Part shown: positions 22,808 through 28,180 of the stretch, piece after piece
Layout of the letters: every line of letters starts with the position of its first letter
How positions within the stretch are numbered: the first letter of the stretch is position 1
Source: Deltaproteobacteria bacterium
GTDB taxonomy: Bacteria; Desulfobacterota; DSM-4660; Desulfatiglandales; B25-G16
NCBI GenBank assembly: GCA_020348625.1
Contig: CP070752.1
Coordinates: 2,929,690 to 2,957,869, forward strand
Reading direction: 5' to 3'
DNA: 28,180 nt
Translations under genes and position numbers: made by a program
Notes under the pieces: generated by a model
What the model saw: the letters and a program-made list of their open reading frames with translations, nothing else
Told to the model about the DNA's origin: nothing
Database searches by the model: none

Positions 22808-25105
22808 ATGAGTGAACCAACAGAAGAAACCAAAGAAGAAGTCAACGATGTAACGGATAAAGAGGTGGCCCCGCAGACCGAAACGCCGGGCGAGGCAGAA
22901 GCTGTTGCTCGTGAAGAGATTATTCCCGCAAAACAAGACGCAACGGAAATGAGCATGGAGGAGATGTATGAGCGGAGCCTGAGGCAGATCAACGAAGGGG
23001 AACTGATTACAGGAGAGATTATCAAGCTCGAGGAAGACTTCGTCTTGGTCGATATCGGCTATAAGTCTGAAGGCAGTATCCCCATTGGCGAATTTAGAGA
23101 CTCCGACGGAAACATTACGGCCACGGTGGGAGATAAGGTAGACGTTGTGCTGGAGAAAAAGGAGAACGAAGATGGGCGTGTAATGCTTTCCATGGAACGG
23201 GCTAAGAAGATAAAGGTGTGGGATCGCGTCCGGGATGTCTACAATAACGACGGTATTATCGAGGGAAGGGTCATATCAAAGGTGAAAGGCGGCCTTTCTG
23301 TTGATATCGGGCTTCCAGCATTCCTGCCCGGCTCTCAGATTGACTTGCACCCTATCAGGAATCTCGATGCCCTTGTCGGCCAGGTAATGGACCTGAAAAT
23401 CCTCAAGTATAACAAGAAACGCAATAATATCATTATATCGCGGAGGGCAATTCTCGAGGCCGAGCGCTTGAAGAAAAAGGCAAAGACCCTTGCCATCATT
23501 GAGGAAGGAGCCGTCTTAGAGGGAACGGTGAAGAACATCACCGACTATGGGCTTTTTGTGGACCTTGGCGGCATAGATGGGCTTCTGCACATAACCGACA
23601 TGTCCTGGGGCAGAGTCGCCCATCCCTCAACCATGCACAAGATCGGTGACCGGATAACCGTTAAGGTTATCCACTTTGACAGGGAACGAGAGCGGGTTTC
23701 CTTAGGACTCAAACAGCTGAAGCCCGACCCCTGGGTCGATGCGACTGACCGGTTCCCTGTTGGCACAAAGATCACCGGAAAGGTGGTCAATCTTACCGAT
23801 TACGGTGCATTTGTGGAGATAGAAGAGGGTATAGAAGGGTTAATCCATATCTCAGAAATGTCCTGGACCAGGAAGGTTAAACATCCCTCCCAGATCGTAA
23901 GCGTTGGGGACGTTGTTGAGGCTGTAGTACTCAACCTGGACACCGAAAACAAAAAGGTCTCACTGGGAATGAAGCAGGTTAAGCCCAATCCCTGGGATCT
24001 CATTGCCGAGAAATACCCCGTTGACACCATTATCGAGGGTCGCATCAAGAATATTACCGATTTTGGGATATTTATCGGCATTGACGACGACATCGACGGG
24101 CTCGTTCATATCTCTGATATCTCGTGGACCAAAAAGATCAAGCATCCCGCCGAACTATATAAAAAGGGCGACGAGGTGCAGGCAAAGGTTCTTTCTATTT
24201 CCAAGGAACATGAGCGTTTCTCCCTGGGCATAAAGCAATTGACCAAAGATCCCTGGGAAGATATCCCATACACATACAAGGTGGGCACCAAGGTCACCGG
24301 AAAGGTGACTAACATTACCGATTTTGGCGTATTCGTTGAATTGGAAGAAGGAATAGAGGGCCTCATTCATTCCACTGAGATAAGCAAGGGAAAATCCAAA
24401 TCGTCGCTTGGCAAGTTTCAGATCGATGATGTTATTCAAGCCCTCGTGGTGCACGTTTCCAAAGAGGACAAGAAGATCGGCCTTTCAATACGAAAGCTGC
24501 AGGAAAAGGAATTCAAAGATATCTATGACACCTATAAGGATAAAGAGAAAGGGGCACCCTCTGCCTTTGGAATGCTTATTAAAGAGAAAATGGAGGAGGC
24601 TCATGCCAACCTCCCCGTAGAACAAGGGGAAGAGGCTGAAGAGATCGCAGACGAGCAAGCTTCCACAGTAATGGGTGCGGATGATGCAACAACGGAAGAA
24701 CCCACCTCTCCCGAAGCACAGGAAACTGCAGCCGATGAATCACCTGTGGAAGATGCCGAATCTGCGGAGGTAGAGGCGGTATTAGAAGAATCGGAATCAT
24801 TGGAGGAAGAGGCATCGGCACAAGAAACCCAATCTACGGAAGACGAGACGCCTGTGGAAGATGCCGAATCTGCGGAGGTAGAGGCGGTATTAGAAAAATC
24901 GGAATCTCCAGAAGAAGACTCGAGCGTTGAAAAAACCGAATCCTTGGAAGAAACAGCATCAGCCGATGCCCAGACCGAACCTCCGGAAGAAAAGGGAACA
25001 GGAGAAGAACCCGAATCCCTGGAGGAAGGGGCATCGGTAGATGAACCCGAATCTCCTGAGGAAGGTGAATCTGCCAAAGAAGGGGAGCCCTCGAAGAGTG
25101 AATAA
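22808..25105 (+). CDS. rpsA: Ribosomal protein S1 with long acidic tail
   Basis: A 765-residue protein; E. coli S1 has 557. After an acidic start of about 60 residues come six S1 RNA-binding domains at about 64-133, 148-215, 235-305, 320-392, 407-479 and 494-565. Domains 3-6 show the canonical GXVXXITDYGXFV...GLXHISEMSW pattern, domains 1-2 the divergent ribosome-binding form. Residues from about 595 to 765 form a Glu/Ser-rich, presumably disordered tail of some 170 residues containing an internal 36-codon duplication. S1 binds mRNA on the 30S subunit and aids initiation. The ATG at 22808 has AAGGAG before it. The position next to sppA, and away from cmk, differs from the cmk-rpsA order in E. 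coli. Confidence 0.95.
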   Translation: MSEPTEETKEEVNDVTDKEVAPQTETPGEAEAVAREEIIPAKQDATEMSMEEMYERSLRQINEGELITGEIIKLEEDFVLVDIGYKSEGSIPIGEFRDSDGNITATVGDKVDVVLEKKENEDGRVMLSMERAKKIKVWDRVRDVYNNDGIIEGRVISKVKGGLSVDIGLPAFLPGSQIDLHPIRNLDALVGQVMDLKILKYNKKRNNIIISRRAILEAERLKKKAKTLAIIEEGAVLEGTVKNITDYGLFVDLGGIDGLLHITDMSWGRVAHPSTMHKIGDRITVKVIHFDRERERVSLGLKQLKPDPWVDATDRFPVGTKITGKVVNLTDYGAFVEIEEGIEGLIHISEMSWTRKVKHPSQIVSVGDVVEAVVLNLDTENKKVSLGMKQVKPNPWDLIAEKYPVDTIIEGRIKNITDFGIFIGIDDDIDGLVHISDISWTKKIKHPAELYKKGDEVQAKVLSISKEHERFSLGIKQLTKDPWEDIPYTYKVGTKVTGKVTNITDFGVFVELEEGIEGLIHSTEISKGKSKSSLGKFQIDDVIQALVVHVSKEDKKIGLSIRKLQEKEFKDIYDTYKDKEKGAPSAFGMLIKEKMEEAHANLPVEQGEEAEEIADEQASTVMGADDATTEEPTSPEAQETAADESPVEDAESAEVEAVLEESESLEEEASAQETQSTEDETPVEDAESAEVEAVLEKSESPEEDSSVEKTESLEETASADAQTEPPEEKGTGEEPESLEEGASVDEPESPEEGESAKEGEPSKSE
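24743..24905 (+). repeat. Tandem duplication in the rpsA tail
   Basis: 55 bp at 24743-24797 recur at 24851-24905 with one mismatch, a shift of 108 bp or 36 codons. The repeated peptide includes PVEDAESAEVEAVLE. Such near-identity, at third positions too, indicates a recent duplication inside the gene. Confidence 0.9.
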
Positions 25106-25230
25106 CGACCGTTAAGAAAGGTGACTGGCTCTTGACCCTAAAAGGGCCTTTGATCACTCACACCAATACGATGCACGGCACCTGTTTCGGAACCTCAACC
25201 TCTCCCCGTTCAAGGCAAAGATAACACTTC

Positions 25231-26139
25231 ATGGCCAAGGCGAAACGTCCTATAACAGTGGTCCTCATCATACTCGGCGTAGCCATTCTCTTTTTTGGGA
25301 CCCTTATGGCTATCGTCCTTTCCCTCTCCGACCGCGGGCCTGCCCTATCATTCACAAATAAGATAGGCGTGGTTCCCATTAACGGGATCATTCGGGATGC
25401 AGATACCATTATCGAACAAATGATAGCCTTTCGTAACGACAGGCAGATTAAGGCCATAATCCTGAGGATTGATTCCCCTGGTGGCGGGGTGGGCCCGTCC
25501 CAGGAGATATACAGCGAGACTAGGAGAACATCGCGGACGAAAAAGGTGGTAGCTTCCCTCGGATCCGTCGCTGCATCCGGGGGCTATTACGTTGCATCTG
25601 CGGCTGATTCTATAGTGGCGAATCCGGGAACCCTTACCGGTAGTATCGGTGTGCTCATGGAGTTCGTGCGGGTCGAGGAGTTACTCAAGAAGATCGGGGT
25701 TGAGATGCAGGTTATCAAAAGCGGTGAGTTCAAAGATATCGGTTCACCCAACAGAAAGATGACCCACAAAGAGAAGGAGATGCTCTTGACCCTTTTGGAA
25801 GACATCCGCAACCAGTTCGTAACCGCCGTCTCTCAAGGACGGAACATGCCTGAAGAGGCGGTACTGGCGCTGGCCGACGGCAGAATATTCTCGGGCAGGC
25901 AGGCAAAGGACCTTGGCCTGGTTGATTCGCTCGGCAATTTCCGCGATGCAGTTAGCGTAGCCAAGAGGCTGGCTCACATCAAGGGAGAAGTAAAACTCGT
26001 GTATCCGCCGAAGAGGAGAAGGTCGTTTCTGTGGGATCTCCTGTTCCGGGACTTGACCGAGGCAGTGCTAGAAAGAATCGACCGACCACTTGGATTTCTG
26101 GACTATCGCTGGAACGGTAGCCCGGACTTATCGGGCTAA
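25231..26139 (+). CDS. sppA: Signal peptide peptidase SppA (short form)
   Basis: A 302-residue membrane-bound serine protease of the S49 family that degrades cleaved signal peptides. One N-terminal membrane anchor (residues 8-31) is followed by a single protease domain: LRIDSPGGGVGPSQEI, nucleophile S116 in AASGGYYVAS, and general base K168 in SGEFKDIGSP. This is the short, single-domain type; E. coli SppA has two domains. An in-frame TAA three codons before the ATG fixes the start; its ribosome binding site is weak, and it lies 125 bp after rpsA, so it may depend on the rpsA transcript. Its stop overlaps that of the next, oppositely oriented gene by 4 bp. Confidence 0.93.
   Translation: MAKAKRPITVVLIILGVAILFFGTLMAIVLSLSDRGPALSFTNKIGVVPINGIIRDADTIIEQMIAFRNDRQIKAIILRIDSPGGGVGPSQEIYSETRRTSRTKKVVASLGSVAASGGYYVASAADSIVANPGTLTGSIGVLMEFVRVEELLKKIGVEMQVIKSGEFKDIGSPNRKMTHKEKEMLLTLLEDIRNQFVTAVSQGRNMPEEAVLALADGRIFSGRQAKDLGLVDSLGNFRDAVSVAKRLAHIKGEVKLVYPPKRRRSFLWDLLFRDLTEAVLERIDRPLGFLDYRWNGSPDLSG
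26118..26138. terminator. Hairpin at the overlapping gene ends
   Basis: TAGCCCG-GACTTAT-CGGGCTA, a perfect 7-bp stem spanning the last codons of sppA and the stop of the minus-strand gene. No T-run follows on either strand, so it may act as an end-protecting stem or a weak two-way terminator. Confidence 0.3.
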
Positions 26140-26723
26140 AGAAAATCAATCCCCCCCTTTCCTTCCCTGATTACCTCTGGATTATCATCTACCAATGAGA
26201 TCACCGTGGAGGGTTCGTAAGAGATAACCCCGCCATCAATAACCATGTCAACAAGAGAAGCATACTCATCATGGATTATGGAGGGGTCCTTTGAATTAAT
26301 ACTCGTGCTAATAATGGGGCGCCCTAACTGTTTAACAATTGAAAGGCAGATCTTGTTCTTGGGTACCCGAATGCCTACGGTCTTTCTGCTCGTAAGCATC
26401 AGCTTGGGCACCAGCCTTGTTCCCTCCAATACGAAGGTGTAGGGACCGGGCAAGGTTCTCTTCATGATTCGGTATGCATTGTTCGAGACCTGCGCATACA
26501 GGCTGATATCCTTTAGGTCCGCGCAAATAAACGAAAACGGCTTTGACAGAGGCCTTTTCTTTAACTGATATACACGGCGGATTGGTTTCTTATTGAATAA
26601 ATCACACCCGATGCCGTAAAAGGTATCCGTCGGGTAAATGATGACACCGCCCTGGTCCAGGGCCTCAACTACCTTGGTTATAAGCCTTTTCTGGGGATTA
26701 TCCGGATTGATAGATAAAAGCAT
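26136..26723 (-). CDS. YrdC/Sua5/YciO-family protein (threonylcarbamoyl-AMP synthase-like)
   Basis: A 195-residue single-domain protein. The family makes threonylcarbamoyl-AMP from Thr, bicarbonate and ATP for the t6A37 modification of tRNA. It shows GGVIIYPTDTFYGIGCD (25-41), KKRPLSKPF (from 55, containing the KXR substrate motif), LPGPYTFVL (91-99) and STSIN (139-143, SXN motif). Its opening INPDNPQKRLI and overall length resemble YciO, a paralogue whose function is less certain, but the KXR and SXN motifs fit active TsaC. I therefore call the family and leave the symbol open. AGGAGAG precedes the ATG at 26723. It converges with sppA and diverges from the prepilin peptidase gene. Confidence 0.85.
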   Translation of the reverse strand: MLLSINPDNPQKRLITKVVEALDQGGVIIYPTDTFYGIGCDLFNKKPIRRVYQLKKRPLSKPFSFICADLKDISLYAQVSNNAYRIMKRTLPGPYTFVLEGTRLVPKLMLTSRKTVGIRVPKNKICLSIVKQLGRPIISTSINSKDPSIIHDEYASLVDMVIDGGVISYEPSTVISLVDDNPEVIREGKGGIDFL

Positions 26724-26806
26724 ACATCTCTCCTTCTTTACTCAGTCTGGCGGTCTTCGAAGAAATAGGAAGCCAACTACCGCATTATCACTCATTGTCA
26801 ATTTTG

Positions 26807-26835
26807 TTGCCATCTGGCACCCATAATTATATATT
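26807..26835 (+). promoter_or_regulatory. Sigma-70-type promoter of the prepilin peptidase gene
   Basis: TTGCCA (26807-26812), 17-bp spacer, TATATT (26830-26835). The start would fall near 26842, about 90 nt before the ATG. Confidence 0.45.
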
Positions 26836-26932
26836 TAGTCCGCCAAAGCACTTTTGTCCAGATGATATCAGTAGAATATGCTCCATTAAAAACAGGGGCC
26901 TCTTGGAACGGTAAACCTCAAGAACGGATAGC

Positions 26933-27691
26933 ATGATTTCTCTGTTTGCCTTTTTTCTGGGTGCCATAATCGGAAGCTTTCTCAACGTTTGTATCTATAG
27001 ATTACCTCACAAGGAATCGATTGTAACGCCTGGCTCTCGTTGCCCTCACTGCGGCAAAAACATACGCTTTTACGACAATATCCCCATAGTAAGTTACCTT
27101 ATCCTCAGGGGAAAATGCAGGCACTGCAAGGAGCCCATTTCGCCTCGCTATCCGGTCGTTGAAGGCTTATTCGGATTGCTCACCCTTGCCCTTTTTCTCA
27201 AGCATGGCCCAACCGTGCCCTTTGTGCTGCTTTTGGCCTTCACGGCCTCTCTTATTATTATTACATTCATTGACCTCGATTATCAAATCATACCTGATAG
27301 TCTCTCCATCCCGGGCATCTTCGTGGGAATCGGCGCCTCCTTTTTTATCCCACTGCTTTCGTGGGCCGAATCGGTGATCGGTGTATTAGTTGGAGGAGGG
27401 TTTCTATTGCTGGTGGCCTTCGGCTACAAATGGGTCACCGGCCGGGAGGGGATGGGAGGCGGTGACGTCAAACTCCTTGCTATGCTCGGCGCATGGCTGG
27501 GATGGAAGGCCATACCATTTATACTCTTTTCAAGCAGTCTGATCGGGGTTTTCATCGGCGGCGGGATTAGCTTGCTCCAAAGGACCGGGCTGAAATCAAG
27601 GATACCTTTTGGGCCGTTTCTTACCCTTTCTGCCATCATCTATGTGTTTTTCGGACCGGAGTTAATACGCTGGTATTTGAACCTTCGCTAA
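26933..27691 (+). CDS. pilD: Type IV prepilin peptidase / N-methyltransferase
   Basis: A 252-residue integral membrane enzyme that cleaves type IV prepilin and pseudopilin leaders and N-methylates the new terminus. Visible are the N-terminal helix FFLGAIIGSFLNVCIYRLP, the zinc-binding pairs C37/C40 and C62/C65 of the methyltransferase domain, the segment RYPVVEGLFG, and the two aspartyl protease motifs FIDLDYQIIPD (around D114) and GGGDVK (D178). About seven membrane helices. Length is normal. The ribosome binding site is weak. No pilin or secretion gene is in view, so whether it serves pili or a type II secretion system is unknown; the symbol is by family only. Confidence 0.93.
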   Translation: MISLFAFFLGAIIGSFLNVCIYRLPHKESIVTPGSRCPHCGKNIRFYDNIPIVSYLILRGKCRHCKEPISPRYPVVEGLFGLLTLALFLKHGPTVPFVLLLAFTASLIIITFIDLDYQIIPDSLSIPGIFVGIGASFFIPLLSWAESVIGVLVGGGFLLLVAFGYKWVTGREGMGGGDVKLLAMLGAWLGWKAIPFILFSSSLIGVFIGGGISLLQRTGLKSRIPFGPFLTLSAIIYVFFGPELIRWYLNLR

Positions 27692-28180
27692 CATGCTGCC
27701 CGCATAATCTCTAATAGAATGCAACTTCAATGGCCCCCATACTTCATGCTAATAGGGTCGAATGATTCCGAAGCTTTTATTCCAGCAGGGTAAATAGCTC
27801 GAGAAAACCGTTTATGACTTTCGTTGCAGGCACTTAAATTGCATAAAGAAACCTAAAATCGATTATTGCCTTAACCCCATAAGTAAGCTGTCTCGAAGAA
27901 TATGGATGTCTTTTTTTGACGTGCAATTCTCCTGATAGGCGAGACCATGAAATCGTTTCTTGAGAGACTGGCGGGAGGGCGCTGTTCTTTTCGCGACTTG
28001 GGTATGGGGGAAACCGCAGCCCTGAGCCTGTCGAAGGGAATGCGGAGCCCCGCTTCTTTGAAGCGGGACGTAAACAAGTCGCTGAAAAAACTAGCCCAGG
28101 AGCCTTGGAACGACAGAAAGGGTTTCATGGTGTGCGAATATTTCAAATGAGATTGCTTTGCGGAGTTAAGGCAATAATTG
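27692..28180. other. Non-coding right end of window
   Basis: No gene. From 27692 to about 27855 nothing recognisable is seen; from 27856 to the end lies repeat copy F. Confidence 0.6.
27856..28180 (+). repeat. Dispersed palindromic repeat, copy F (long form, cut by window edge)
   Basis: The left terminus AATCGATTATTGCCTTAAC is matched inverted at the right by GTTAAGGCAATAATTG, where the window ends. Just inside the left end is ATATGGATGTCTTTTTTTGA, the end motif shared with the palindromes at 1351-1755 and 22274-22487. Then come the inner arms (ATGAAATCGTTTCTTGAG/GACAGAAAGGGTTTCAT), the common core, the inner stem TTTTCGCGACTTG/CAAGTCGCTGAAAA and the central hairpin CCCGCTTC/GAAGCGGG. Best preserved of the long copies. 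Confidence 0.85.

Noticed and set aside
24601..25077. 158-codon Ser/Asp-rich minus-strand frame
   Set aside because: Mirror of the Glu/Ser-rich rpsA tail; low complexity, no start signal.
1..28180. CRISPR array, prophage or integrative element
   Set aside because: No regularly spaced direct repeats, no integrase, transposase or phage genes; the repeats are dispersed palindromes, not arrays.

Overview
The window looks like chromosome of a strict anaerobe from the Desulfobacterota (former Deltaproteobacteria), most likely a sulfate reducer or syntroph that oxidises fatty or other carboxylic acids. This is inferred from the gene set: an Emo-type membrane Fe-S oxidoreductase with EtfBA and three acyl-CoA dehydrogenases, an aldo/keto reductase carrying Fe-S clusters, a secreted CXXCH protein, a hybrid sensor kinase and candidate sigma-54 promoters. 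No plasmid, phage, transposase gene or CRISPR array is visible, and no tRNA or rRNA gene is convincing.

Layout. Positions 250-2.9k: khpA (KH-domain RNA-binding protein), a small 4-oxalocrotonate-tautomerase-like enzyme, a 405-bp long-inverted-repeat element that runs into the start codon of cmk, cmk itself, and a hypothetical CXXC protein. 2.9-6.8k: a candidate sigma-54 promoter, a cytosolic FHA-GAF-PAS-PAS-kinase-receiver hybrid histidine kinase, and a membrane-anchored zinc-ribbon protein facing it. 7.2-10.3k: a secreted mono-CXXCH protein, a YfaZ-like outer-membrane barrel, and pgk. 10.6-12k: three small unknown genes, one behind a second candidate sigma-54 promoter that resembles the first. 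12.2-22.2k: an Fe-S aldo/keto reductase, then divergently a TetR-type regulator with a visible promoter and operator, emo, an acyl-CoA dehydrogenase, etfB, etfA and a second acyl-CoA dehydrogenase. A third acyl-CoA dehydrogenase converges on the second and is preceded by a possible 33-codon gene. 22.2-28.2k: rpsA (ribosomal protein S1) with an unusual leader and a long acidic tail, sppA, a YrdC/YciO-family gene, and a prepilin peptidase.

How the genes work together: the tetR-emo-acd-etfBA-acd block is a coherent electron route. Acyl-CoA dehydrogenases reduce EtfAB, and Emo passes the electrons to membrane menaquinone. The remaining genes are mostly housekeeping (cmk, pgk, rpsA, khpA, sppA) or envelope and signalling functions.

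The most striking non-genic feature is a dispersed palindromic repeat of about 175-330 bp, with five good copies (7730-8059, 8856-9030, about 11971-12240, 19354-19533, 27856-28180) and one decayed copy (about 3134-3340). Its stems change sequence between copies while staying complementary, so structure appears to be conserved more than sequence. Two other long palindromes (1351-1755, 22274-22487) share an end motif with the copy at 27856. Together they suggest a population of non-autonomous, hairpin-forming mobile elements.
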